From: Phycisphaerae bacterium
GTDB taxonomy: Bacteria > Planctomycetota > Phycisphaerae > UBA1845
NCBI GenBank assembly: GCA_028289375.1
Contig: JANQQK010000013.1
Coordinates: forward strand, 17,853-81,852
Reading direction: 5' to 3'
Length of the DNA: 64,000 bases
Positions 16,648 to 25,186 of the stretch are shown here, piece after piece (within the stretch, counting starts at the first letter, position 1; each line of letters opens with the position of its first letter). Below the pieces are notes generated by a model. It did no database searches. It worked only from the letters and a program-made list of their open reading frames with translations, and was not told where the DNA came from. Made by a program: the position numbers and the translations under genes.

Positions 16648-19632
16648 ATGACGCCCGAGAATATCCAACGCATGCAGTCTGTCTTCGATGAGGTCGTGGC
16701 CGCCAGCCCCGACGAGCGGGATGCCATCCTCGATCGCTGCTGTGGGCCGGATGCTGGCTTGCGTCGATTCGTCACACGCATGCTCGACAACGACGCCAGC
16801 AGCATGGGCGACTTTCTCAACGTCCCCGTCGTTCCGCCGCTGACATTCGACGACCGAGCCGCGCCCCCTCGCCATGTCGGCCCCTACAAAATCATCGACG
16901 AAATCGGACGCGGAGGGATGGGCATCGTCTACGAGGCCGAGCAGGAATCGCCGCGACGCAAGGTCGCACTCAAAGTGATCCGCCCCGGATTGGTCACGCA
17001 AACAACACGTCGCCGCTTCCAACACGAAGCCGAAATCCTCGCACACCTGCAGCACCCCGGCATCGCACAGATCTTTGACGCCACCGTCGCCAGCGAAACA
17101 TCTTTCGACGACCGCTCGCGGCAATCCTACATCGCGATGGAATTCGTCCGCGGTGACCTGCTGCTGAACTACGCGTCATCGCATGATCTCGGCATCGACG
17201 AACGCATCGACCTGATCCTCGCCATCTGTGATGCCGTCCAACACGCACATCAGAAAGGCGTCATCCACCGCGATCTCAAACCAGGCAATATCATCGTTGG
17301 TGAATCAGGACCGAAAATCGTTGACTTCGGCGTCGCTCGTGCTGTGCTCGAAGATGTCAACCGCATCAGCATGCACACCGAAGCCGGCGCCCTGCTGGGG
17401 ACAGTGGCCTACATGAGTCCCGAGCAGGTTGATGGCGATCCGATGGATGTCGACGTGCGCAGCGATGTCTTCGCACTCGGCGTCGTCGCCTATCAGTTGC
17501 TGACCGGGCGTCATCCTATTCCGCTGGAAAATTGCAGCCTCCCACAGGCGACGCGACGGATCGTCGAGAACGAACCCGAACTGGCGGGTCAATCAAATCC
17601 TCAACTTCGCGGCGACATCGAGGCGATCCTCGCCAAAGCCATGGAAAAGAACCGCGACGCGCGCTACGCGTCGATTGCGGACATGGCCGAGGATTTTCGG
17701 CGACACCGCCGCGACGAACAGATCACGGCCCGTCGGCCCTCGACGATCATGCAATTCGTCAAGTTCTCCCGCCGCAACCGTGGGTTGGTCGCCGGTATCG
17801 CACTTGCGATGATCGCCTTGATTGCCGGAACCGTCGCGACCGCGACCTTCGCGATCCGTGAACGAAACCAAGCCAGGATCGCCCGGCAGGAATCAGAACG
17901 CGCCAGCCAGATTTCCTCGCTCCTGCAGCAAATGCTCGTATCCGCAGACCCTGCATTGGCACTCGGTCGTGATGTCACGGTTCGCGATGTGCTGGACATC
18001 GCCTCGCAGCAACTTCTGTCGGATGACGCACCTTCCGACCCCGCCGTCGCCGCGTCCATGCACGCCACCATCGGCGAGACGTACATGGAACTTGGTTTCT
18101 ACGACGAAGCACTCAAACACCTCATACCCGCAGTCGACACATACGCGGTGCTTGATCCCTCATGGATGAAGAAACGCGTGGATACGGTCCTGTCGCTGGC
18201 GGAGGTCTACAGCTATCTTGGAGAGTACAAGCGAGCAGTCGTGTACGAGCGCGAAGCAGTTGCCCTTGCCCGGGAGTGGCTGGGACCGGAATCGGAGTCC
18301 ACAGCACTTGCGTTGAACAACCTGGCCGTCACGCTGAGCAAGATCGGCGAGTATGAAGAAAGCGAATCATCAGCCCGGGAAGCGATCGCACTCCGCCGCG
18401 CACACAAGAGCCCGAATCTGCACGGGTTGGGCGCATCACTTGCCAACCTCGGTGGGCATCTCGCAACGACCGGACGCTACGACGAAGGCGAGACACTTCT
18501 CCGTGAAGCGCTGGACATCCACGAACGCGTCCTTGATCCCAAACACCCTACCCTCGCCAGCACGCTCAACAGTCTCGGACGCCTGTTGCACGAAAAGGGG
18601 CAAAAATCAGAAGCCGCCGACCTGCTCCAACGCTCCGTCGATATCCGACGTGATGTCCAGGGACAAGATCACCACGAGTTTGCCATCTCACTCTCCAATC
18701 TTGCAGCCGTCTATCAGTCCATGGGCCGCAATAGCGACGCCATCGGCTTGCTTGAGGAAGTGACCGCCGTCCATCGAAAGAACTTCGGGGACGTGCATCC
18801 GGCTGTGGGCATCTCGTTGATCAATCTCGGACGGGGGTACATGCTCCTTGGAGAATCCGATAGGGCACGAAAAGTATACGCTGACGGTGTCGAAGTGCTT
18901 CGCGCCTTCTTCGGCGATGGTCACCCGCAAGTTGCGCTGGCCAACCACAACGTCGCCGTGGACCTGATGCATCGCGGCGACGTTGCATCCGCGGAGTCGA
19001 AACTGCGTAACGCGCTTGAAATACTCAGTACCGCAATGGGGGACGCCCATCCACACACCGCGCATATTCGCAACTCACTCGGCTCCCTTCTCGCGCTTAC
19101 CGACAAACGCGAAGAAGCCACCACCATGCTGACCAAGAGCCTCGAAGATCGCATTGCCGCACTGGGCAGCGAGCACGAGATGGTCGGCATCGCCTACGCA
19201 GCGCTCTCCGTCGTGCATCTCGACAATCAGGACCCCCAGAGCGCTTCAACCGCCGCACGCCGGGCGATTCAGATTCTCGCGGACAGTGAAGTGCTGAAAG
19301 GCGATCTCACGACGGCGAAGCTGGTCCTGGCGGAATCGCAGTTGATGCTCGACGAAGCCGATTCAGAGACCATCGCGTTGATCGAAGACGCCTTGGTGTC
19401 GTTGGCCGAACTCAATGCCGGACCATGGATGATCGCCGACGCGGAGAGCGTGAAGCTCGCCTGTCTTGCACGGGACACCAGGCACGCATCTGAAACCAAC
19501 GCGCTGAGGACTCGATTGAACTCGGTATCACTCGACTGCGCCACGGCGAATCACGTCCCCAAGTGCGAACGCGCCGTCAAACGAATCGAGCAGCGGCTGG
19601 CTAACCTTTCAGCTTCGCTTTCAGCCGAATGA
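16648..19632 (+). CDS. Membrane Ser/Thr protein kinase with extracytoplasmic TPR array
   Basis: 994 aa. The kinase domain spans ~79-352: glycine loop IGRGGMGIVYEAE, lysine in VALKVI, catalytic HRDLKPGN near residue 206, DFG near 226 and YMSPEQ activation-end motif, all intact. A single membrane helix at ~380-402 is followed by a coiled region and roughly ten TPR_12-type ~42-residue repeats (Y-x-E-A-E-x-L-x-R-E-A-L and the L-G-x-x-H-P-x-V/T-A linker) up to the C-terminus. Topology predicts a cytoplasmic kinase and an outside TPR sensor. It probably forms an operon with the sigma factor upstream. Its last 32 bp overlap the 3' end of the convergent gene 19601-21490. Confidence 0.93.
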   Translation: MTPENIQRMQSVFDEVVAASPDERDAILDRCCGPDAGLRRFVTRMLDNDASSMGDFLNVPVVPPLTFDDRAAPPRHVGPYKIIDEIGRGGMGIVYEAEQESPRRKVALKVIRPGLVTQTTRRRFQHEAEILAHLQHPGIAQIFDATVASETSFDDRSRQSYIAMEFVRGDLLLNYASSHDLGIDERIDLILAICDAVQHAHQKGVIHRDLKPGNIIVGESGPKIVDFGVARAVLEDVNRISMHTEAGALLGTVAYMSPEQVDGDPMDVDVRSDVFALGVVAYQLLTGRHPIPLENCSLPQATRRIVENEPELAGQSNPQLRGDIEAILAKAMEKNRDARYASIADMAEDFRRHRRDEQITARRPSTIMQFVKFSRRNRGLVAGIALAMIALIAGTVATATFAIRERNQARIARQESERASQISSLLQQMLVSADPALALGRDVTVRDVLDIASQQLLSDDAPSDPAVAASMHATIGETYMELGFYDEALKHLIPAVDTYAVLDPSWMKKRVDTVLSLAEVYSYLGEYKRAVVYEREAVALAREWLGPESESTALALNNLAVTLSKIGEYEESESSAREAIALRRAHKSPNLHGLGASLANLGGHLATTGRYDEGETLLREALDIHERVLDPKHPTLASTLNSLGRLLHEKGQKSEAADLLQRSVDIRRDVQGQDHHEFAISLSNLAAVYQSMGRNSDAIGLLEEVTAVHRKNFGDVHPAVGISLINLGRGYMLLGESDRARKVYADGVEVLRAFFGDGHPQVALANHNVAVDLMHRGDVASAESKLRNALEILSTAMGDAHPHTAHIRNSLGSLLALTDKREEATTMLTKSLEDRIAALGSEHEMVGIAYAALSVVHLDNQDPQSASTAARRAIQILADSEVLKGDLTTAKLVLAESQLMLDEADSETIALIEDALVSLAELNAGPWMIADAESVKLACLARDTRHASETNALRTRLNSVSLDCATANHVPKCERAVKRIEQRLANLSASLSAE

Positions 19633-21490
19633 TCTGCCGCCCCACCTCCTGGCTCGAAATGCTGAACGGCGCCCCCGGATCATTGACGGCATCATGCAAC
19701 GCCCGCACGAACGCCTCGTAGTTCGACTCATAGACCACATCGAACGATCCACGCCCACTTTCCTCACCCGAGCCAGCTTTGAAGCTGCCGCGGACCAGAC
19801 TCTTGATGTGCTCGCCACCGATCTTGCTGTCGATCCAGTCGGTGATCGCGAGCATGCCCTCGTCTGATCCGATGTTGTGCACCTCGAAATGGACGCGACC
19901 CGGAGACGACCAGTGACGCATCATCCGACCCGCCAACGTCCGCACCGCATCTTCGGCGATACCGGTCTCGGCCTTCATAAGCAGTTCATTGACGTTGTCG
20001 GACTCCGCGATCTTGATCGATCGCATCGGCTGGGCAATCGCGATCAACCGGCTGTCCCGAGGCGTGTAGGCACGGAACGTATATCGCAACTCGAAGAGCG
20101 AACCGACACTCACAACATCTCCAAGCCCGACGACCACAATGTCGGCCACGTCCTGGTTCAGGTACTGCAACGCCAACTCGTAATCGTCGATCGCACTGAG
20201 TTGATAATCATGCTCCTTGACGATCTGCTGCACCTGACTGCGCACGCTGACCACCTCAAGCCCGAGATTCAGAAACCGTTGCGTCATGTTGTCTTCGATA
20301 TGACGCGTCTGCATCAGGTCGAACTGCGTCCAGATGTTGTGATCACCGGGACGAATCGTTGGCTTTGGAGACGAGCCGCCCTTGTTCACTTCGATGTCAA
20401 CCTTCGTGTCGCCCGACTCGACTTTGGCATTGACTTCTTCGCGATCCTTCGTCTCGCTGCCACGAATCTGGGCCGCGTCATACACCTTGTGGTTGATGAC
20501 CAGGCCGATCCTCGGTTGACCGACGTTCAAGTAGACCTCCTTGAACGCATCGACCTTCTCGGTGTGCTCGGGCTTCTCATTCCCATCAAGACCCGCGAAC
20601 TCATCCGGCGTTTCCCTGGGCAGTACGTAAACCGTGATGTCGCCGTCAGCGGTACTCCACGCCTGCGTGTCCGAGACCTCGATTTTCATCAACTTCGAAA
20701 GCGCCTTGCGGGCGAAGTACCGCAGGTCCAGTTCGTCACCATCACCATAGCGCAACGTAAACGAACTGACATTCCGCCCTTTCGCACGATCCTGCTGCAG
20801 GCGAACCTTGCCCTCAACGCCATGAATCCGCCGCAGTTCGCTGCGGAACTCACGTTCAAGATGGTCCGGCATATCGACAACGTTGATCGTGTACGTGGCA
20901 GCCACCCGCGTGAACCGCTCCAGCTTGGTATACATGTGCTCGTACATCGTCGCGCACCAGTAACCGACTTGCCGGTTGCCGACGACTCCGCGGTCAGCCG
21001 GTATCGTCCAACTGTGACGGGCGAGGTTCTGCCCGCGGTTCTTGTCGTAGATCGTGTAAGCCGCCTCGATATCACTGCCCACGCCGTCCAGCTTGAGCAA
21101 CACGACCATGTCGGCGTTGACGCGATTGGCCAGCGCTCGGGCCGCGTCATCCGCGTCATTGGCGATCATCGTTTCGAAATTGCGAATCTGCCGCAGTTCA
21201 TCCGCCTTGGGATTCTTGATGACCACCAAGCCGGAGTTGCCCTGAAACTGCTCGCTCAGACGGCTTTCAAACGAACGCCGCCGATCCTCCGGCACATTGC
21301 CGAGAGAAACCACCGTGACCACCATCTCCGGTTCGCCCAATGCGATGTAGAGTGGTTCAAATTCAGGCGGCGGCGGTGCTTCCGCGGGCGGCGGCGGGGC
21401 CGGTCTCCTCTGAGCGAACACGTTTGGCGCAACCACGACGCTCGCCAGCAATGCGAACGCGATACAACCAGATTTCCGTCGAATCATCAT
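19601..21490 (-). CDS. Secreted protein of an LpoB/YcfL-type envelope cluster, function unknown
   Basis: 629 aa from the ATG at 21490 (AAGGGG 8 nt upstream); a TTG at 21511 would extend it by seven residues. A signal peptide ends near N-V-F-A-Q, then a Pro-rich linker (P-P-P-P twice). The body is alpha/beta and contains a CsgG/LpoB-like pattern: D-I-V-V-V-G-L-G-D-V, a beta meander L-x-E-L-R-Y-T-F-R-A-Y, and a terminal EDAVRTLAGRMMRHW helix. It has two similar halves (residues ~45-200 and ~360-560), each pairing an M-x-x-R-F helix with a V-V-x-x-x-x-x-V strand. Last gene of a five-gene minus-strand cluster, starting 22 bp after the YcfL-like lipoprotein. I do not recognise a named family; periplasmic location is inferred. 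Confidence 0.75.
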   Translation of the reverse strand: MMIRRKSGCIAFALLASVVVAPNVFAQRRPAPPPPAEAPPPPEFEPLYIALGEPEMVVTVVSLGNVPEDRRRSFESRLSEQFQGNSGLVVIKNPKADELRQIRNFETMIANDADDAARALANRVNADMVVLLKLDGVGSDIEAAYTIYDKNRGQNLARHSWTIPADRGVVGNRQVGYWCATMYEHMYTKLERFTRVAATYTINVVDMPDHLEREFRSELRRIHGVEGKVRLQQDRAKGRNVSSFTLRYGDGDELDLRYFARKALSKLMKIEVSDTQAWSTADGDITVYVLPRETPDEFAGLDGNEKPEHTEKVDAFKEVYLNVGQPRIGLVINHKVYDAAQIRGSETKDREEVNAKVESGDTKVDIEVNKGGSSPKPTIRPGDHNIWTQFDLMQTRHIEDNMTQRFLNLGLEVVSVRSQVQQIVKEHDYQLSAIDDYELALQYLNQDVADIVVVGLGDVVSVGSLFELRYTFRAYTPRDSRLIAIAQPMRSIKIAESDNVNELLMKAETGIAEDAVRTLAGRMMRHWSSPGRVHFEVHNIGSDEGMLAITDWIDSKIGGEHIKSLVRGSFKAGSGEESGRGSFDVVYESNYEAFVRALHDAVNDPGAPFSISSQEVGRQIIRLKAKLKG

Positions 21491-21511
21491 TGACAAACCC
21501 CTTAAACCCAA

Positions 21512-21934
21512 TCACCCATCCCGCGAAGGCCGAATTTCCATCCGCCAGTCTGTTGCTCCGTAGTCCAATGCATTGGACTTGATGAACGTCTCCGTTCGCG
21601 CCGGCATCCGCTCAGACAACCATCCCGGCGTCTCGCCAATCGGCACGCCGCTGCTGTCGAGATAGATGAATCGGTACTGCACCAGCCGGTCGGCGGTGCT
21701 CGTCTTACTGCGCAGAGCAACCGTCACGCGGTACGGTGGGCCCGCGTTCTCAACCACGTCGGCCACGACGATGTCACCACGCAGGCTCTCATGCAACGCG
21801 ATCTTCGGGTACAGGTCACGATCAAGCGTATCCTGTTCGGCACGCGCCGGTGCATATTCGCATCCGCCAACAGCGATCACCATTACCGACGCCAACAAGC
21901 ACATCATCCAGCGCGAAATTGCATCCCTCTTCAT
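21512..21934 (-). CDS. YcfL-like (DUF1425) lipoprotein
   Basis: 140 aa from the ATG at 21934, preceded by GGAG 6 nt upstream; a less likely ATG lies at 21949. Lipobox A-V-G-G-C with Cys25 for lipidation. The mature part has the DUF1425 beta-sandwich pattern: Y-R-V-x-V-A-L-R, then LVQYRFIYLDSSGVPI, a conserved W in P-G-W-L-S-E-R and a terminal A-x-D-W-R-M-E-I-R. In enterobacteria ycfL lies beside lpoB, and here too the neighbours include two LpoB-like lipoproteins. The molecular role of YcfL is not established; an outer-membrane or periplasmic accessory is the usual inference. Confidence 0.8.
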   Translation of the reverse strand: MKRDAISRWMMCLLASVMVIAVGGCEYAPARAEQDTLDRDLYPKIALHESLRGDIVVADVVENAGPPYRVTVALRSKTSTADRLVQYRFIYLDSSGVPIGETPGWLSERMPARTETFIKSNALDYGATDWRMEIRPSRDG

Positions 21935-21964
21935 GGTTGTCTCCGTCATCTTTCCCCTCTTCGA

Positions 21965-23677
21965 CTAACGCCCAGCCGATCCATCTGCCTCCGTCGCCGC
22001 CCCACCGGACCAAAACGCTTTCGCCCGATCCGACGTCGGCGTATAGGCACCATGCGGCTGACAGAACACGCGAAGGTAACCAACACTGCCCGGACGCGGC
22101 GCGATCAACGAATCACCACCCTCAAGCACATGCTGCCCCGCGCGAAAATCCGATTCCTCAATCGTCCAGGCAATCCCCTCATCGCGATACAGATTCTGCA
22201 GATCGATCAGCGTCATGTTCGTCAGGTTGCCGGCCGCCTGATACCGATCAAGCGTCTCCGCCGTCGGCGTGCGCACACAGTTCCCACCCAGAATGTACGG
22301 CAGGTCGTCCCCATCGATCCGGGCGTCGAAATGATCGTTGGCGTACAGGACCTTACCCGCCGTCGTCCACGATGGCGGCGTTCGCGTCGGAATCAAACGG
22401 ACATACAGCATCTGGACCGACCGATCCGTCGGCGGATCCACAGCCGGCAGCACAACGCGCGACGCACGATCACCCGATACCTCGATCTCCAACGTGCTGT
22501 CGACATCGTCCACCATCAGCGGCACCAGATAGGAACGCTGCGGCATCATCCGCGAATGCGTCGTGTCCGCCCGGGCCGACGCTTTCATCGCCAGACCCGT
22601 CGCCGCCAACACAAGACCCACTACGCGAGCATCATTCGAATCAGCAGCCACCGCCACGACGCCACCACCAACCAGCAAAGCAGTGCCCAAAACGCTCTTG
22701 GCCACCCGAACGTCCTCCAGGTTGTTCCACATCAGGTCCGCCGCCATGGCATTCACATCGCACACAGCCAGTACGGCCGGCGTGCTGCTGCCATTCACCG
22801 AGACCTTCAACGTTCGCGCGTCGCTGCTCCAGCCACGACGCTGCTCAAACCTCGAGAACGCGTTGTCCATCCCATACGAGACCTTTGAAGGCCCGAATCC
22901 ATAGTCAACCATCACCACCGTGTTGAACGGCTCGTTCTGAAACCTGTCGACCAGTGGTTTAAGCGACGGATCAATGCTCACCACCTGCCCGAATCGCTCC
23001 TCCGCCTGCGCCTCCAGCGAAGAGACCTCACGACTCAATACCTGGTTCGCAATACCCGACATCAGATAGCCAAGCACGAACGTTGACTCGGTCGGCTCGT
23101 ATCCGTCAGCCAGGTAGTCGCCGCTCGCACCAGTCTGTTCCTTCTCGATCGCCGTCTTGGCCAGTTCTTCCGATGACGCATCATCCCCGACGAATTCGCC
23201 AAAACTCTTCAAATAGAAAAGCGATTCCTGGGCAGCGGCGCGCGCGTTGTCCCATTCGCCAACCATCGCGCGCTGGGTGGCCATATAGACCCACATCAAC
23301 GCCTGCTCGAACGGCTCACCTTTCCAGAAACGCACATGCTCAAACGTCGCAACGGCAGCCACCGTGCGATCCGCGTTGATTCCCTGCGTCCGAAGAATCT
23401 TGTACACCTCGTTCATCGTGCGGTTGGCTGACTCTGGAACGCCGTCGGCCAACTCAGCCATCGCGAGCATCGCCCGCTCATACATGTAGTCACGATTTTC
23501 GGGGTTCTCCTGCAGCGACGCCATGAGCGTCCCGCGGGCCGCCCCGAAATCTCCCCGCTGCACCATCGGCTCGATTGTCTTGCCCTTGTCGCTGCAACCG
23601 GCTGCGAACATTGCAAGCACCGACGCCACCGCCATCAGGCATTGTGTTGTTTGCGATTTCATGTCTCTGATCATCAT
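21965..23677 (-). CDS. COG3014-like lipoprotein with helical repeats
   Basis: 570 aa from the ATG at 23677. Alternatives are ATG 23689 (coupled to the upstream stop as TGATG), TTG 23692 and ATG 23674; GGGGAAG just upstream favours 23674-23677. Lipobox F-A-A-G-C, Cys28. Residues ~35-240 are TPR-like helical pairs (GDFGAARGTLMASLQENPEN, EWDNARAAAQESLFYLKSF). A middle region has V-V-M-V-D-Y-G-F-G-P-S-K and a Gly/Ala-rich hydrophobic hairpin. The C-terminal part is beta-rich. The arrangement (helical repeats, then a hydrophobic hairpin, then beta) matches the COG3014 lipoproteins that accompany YcfL/LpoB in other phyla, as far as I recall. Role unknown; envelope location. Confidence 0.75.
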   Translation of the reverse strand: MMIRDMKSQTTQCLMAVASVLAMFAAGCSDKGKTIEPMVQRGDFGAARGTLMASLQENPENRDYMYERAMLAMAELADGVPESANRTMNEVYKILRTQGINADRTVAAVATFEHVRFWKGEPFEQALMWVYMATQRAMVGEWDNARAAAQESLFYLKSFGEFVGDDASSEELAKTAIEKEQTGASGDYLADGYEPTESTFVLGYLMSGIANQVLSREVSSLEAQAEERFGQVVSIDPSLKPLVDRFQNEPFNTVVMVDYGFGPSKVSYGMDNAFSRFEQRRGWSSDARTLKVSVNGSSTPAVLAVCDVNAMAADLMWNNLEDVRVAKSVLGTALLVGGGVVAVAADSNDARVVGLVLAATGLAMKASARADTTHSRMMPQRSYLVPLMVDDVDSTLEIEVSGDRASRVVLPAVDPPTDRSVQMLYVRLIPTRTPPSWTTAGKVLYANDHFDARIDGDDLPYILGGNCVRTPTAETLDRYQAAGNLTNMTLIDLQNLYRDEGIAWTIEESDFRAGQHVLEGGDSLIAPRPGSVGYLRVFCQPHGAYTPTSDRAKAFWSGGAATEADGSAGR

Positions 23678-23688
23678 TGGCTTCCCCA

Positions 23689-24255
23689 TCAATCAAAGAC
23701 AATGCCAGGAGCATAGCGTTTGAATTCGAAACTGCCGGTCCACACGATTTCACGATCACGCAGGCTGATCAACTCATATTCCATCCGGTAAAGATCGACC
23801 CGCCCTTCGGTCCCACCTCTGGCACCAGCCGATCGAAGCGTTCCGACGAATGCATGGACATCCTCATCCGGTGACAATGCCCCCAAATCGCCCACACGAT
23901 CCGTCGACGACACGAACTTGATGTTGCGTTGCCGAAACGCTTCGCGAAGGTTGCCTTCGAAAACCCCGTTCATCAGGTAGGCCCGGTCACCCGGTGTTAG
24001 CTGATCGGTCGACAGGTTGAGCAACCGATCAACCGTCACAGTCATCTGCGGCGAATCAGAGGACCGCTCCATCAGAAACGGCGCCTCAGTCAACTCGCCC
24101 TGCAACTCCCGCTTGGCTTCCTGTAGATCGCCGATCGTCAGCGTGGTCGAGCGCACCCGAGGACCGCAACCGACCATCGCCACCAGGAACAACATCATGG
24201 ACACCGCCGCCGCGCCCCGCGTCGCAAACAGCGAGACCCTCTTCCAATGGTGCAT
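23689..24255 (-). CDS. LpoB-like lipoprotein (second copy, divergent)
   Basis: 188 aa; AAGGGA lies 8 nt before the ATG. Lipobox V-A-M-V-G-C, Cys30. The mature domain resembles the LpoB fold: a helix-strand lead-in (T-I-G-D-L-Q-E-A-K-R), a central R-A-Y-L-M-N-G-V-F-E-G-N-L-R-E-A-F helix, then I-K-F-V-S-S-T-D-R-V, V-H-A-F-V-G-T-L and a final Y-R-M-E-Y-E-L-I-S-L-R-D-R-E-I-V-W strand pair. It is weaker than the adjacent copy. It follows that copy by 18 bp and precedes the COG3014-like gene with overlapping stop/start. LpoB-type proteins activate class A penicillin-binding proteins from the outer membrane; that role here is inference. Confidence 0.7.
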   Translation of the reverse strand: MHHWKRVSLFATRGAAAVSMMLFLVAMVGCGPRVRSTTLTIGDLQEAKRELQGELTEAPFLMERSSDSPQMTVTVDRLLNLSTDQLTPGDRAYLMNGVFEGNLREAFRQRNIKFVSSTDRVGDLGALSPDEDVHAFVGTLRSAGARGGTEGRVDLYRMEYELISLRDREIVWTGSFEFKRYAPGIVFD

Positions 24256-24273
24256 CGTGATGATCCCTTCGCC

Positions 24274-24882
24274 CTACCGGCGTTCCTTGAATTTCATCTC
24301 GTAACGCTTGCTGAACACCTCTTCACGATCGCTCGCCCGCAGCAGCGTGAACGAAAGGTAGTAGAGATGCACGTCGCCGCGATGCGATCCATAAGCGTCC
24401 GCGATCATGTGAAACGTGTAGTCCGGATTGAGATAGTTCGCGTTGCGACGGCCAGTGCCATCCTGCATCGGATCATCCTCGACGCCAACACCCTGCCGAC
24501 GATTCAGATCCTCCGTGCGTCGCTTGTCGGAGATCACCTTGACGTTGTCGCGGAACATACGCGAACCCATGAGCGAGTCCTTGATGCGGTGCTGCACCAG
24601 CTCGAAGTCCTCGGTCCGCATCGTCCCGGTTTTGTTCTGAATGTCGCCCAGAATCAGGTTGACCCGATAGCCTTCCCAATCCTGCTCCGACAGCCGATTG
24701 ATGTCCGAAATGAAAGCCTCAGCCACCCGATCAGACGCCTCCACCAGATCGCGCGTCGGCATCTGACTTGAACGCATCTCGCCCGGGGCATCTTCATAGA
24801 CAGATACCCGACCACCCTGCTGACAACCAGCCAGCAGACACGCCAACACTCCAACCGTGAGCAGTTTTGCCATCGCTTTCAT
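24274..24882 (-). CDS. LpoB-like penicillin-binding-protein activator lipoprotein
   Basis: 202 aa; ATG with GAAGGG close upstream. Lipobox C-L-L-A-G-C, Cys20. The domain matches LpoB/COG3417: TRDLVEASDRVAEAFISDIN, then V-N-L-I-L-G-D-I-Q-N-K-T, a D-F-E-L-V-Q-H-R-I-K-D-S-L helix, S-R-M-F-R-D-N-V-K-V-I, a disordered R/D-rich loop, and final Y-T-F-H-M-I-A-D-A-Y-G and Y-Y-L-S-F-T-L-L strands with E-E-V-F-S-K-R-Y-E-M-K-F. First gene of the five-gene envelope cluster, with the 300-bp region up to hypE as leader. In E. coli LpoB spans the periplasm to stimulate PBP1b; length and domain are compatible, but the partner here is unknown. Confidence 0.82.
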   Translation of the reverse strand: MKAMAKLLTVGVLACLLAGCQQGGRVSVYEDAPGEMRSSQMPTRDLVEASDRVAEAFISDINRLSEQDWEGYRVNLILGDIQNKTGTMRTEDFELVQHRIKDSLMGSRMFRDNVKVISDKRRTEDLNRRQGVGVEDDPMQDGTGRRNANYLNPDYTFHMIADAYGSHRGDVHLYYLSFTLLRASDREEVFSKRYEMKFKERR

Positions 24883-24965
24883 GACCCTTCAAAAAACCTC
24901 CAATGACCGCCTCAACCGGCCGTCATACTCCGTACGCCATCAAAGTCAAGCAACCCTGCACGCCG

Positions 24966-25139
24966 TCAATGACTGTCTGGTTGATCGATCCGCGAAGACG
25001 TCGTCGCATCATGCTCAGAACCGATCCAGCCCTTCCGCCGGAAGAACGAGACCATCCCCACGGTCACCGCTGCCATCAGGCCTAACACAGCCGGATAGCC
25101 GAAGGTTAGGCGCAATTCCGGCATATTCTCGAATTCAGT
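24966..25139 (-). pseudogene. corA: C-terminal remnant of a CorA-type Mg2+/Co2+ transporter
   Basis: A minus-strand frame too short to call as a gene ends at TGA 24966-24968. It reads E-F-E-N-M-P-E-L followed by F-G-Y-P-A-V-L-G-L-M, a hydrophobic segment and F-F-R-R-K-G-W-I. This is the recognisable end of CorA: the N-x-P-E-L loop, the second membrane helix and the basic R-R-K/R-G-W tail. The diagnostic G-M-N that should sit directly before the loop is replaced by D-T-E, and nothing CorA-like continues upstream, where hypE ends 47 bp away in another frame. It is therefore a decayed fragment, cut at or just after GMN. An inverted repeat GCCTAAC/GTTAGGC (25080-25086 / 25105-25111) lies inside it. 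Otherwise the 24883-25186 gap holds only the leader of the LpoB-like cluster. Confidence 0.7.
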
Positions 25140-25186
25140 GTCTAGGGAGCGCTGCGCCGTACGAAAACGCCAACGATGCCGCCAGA

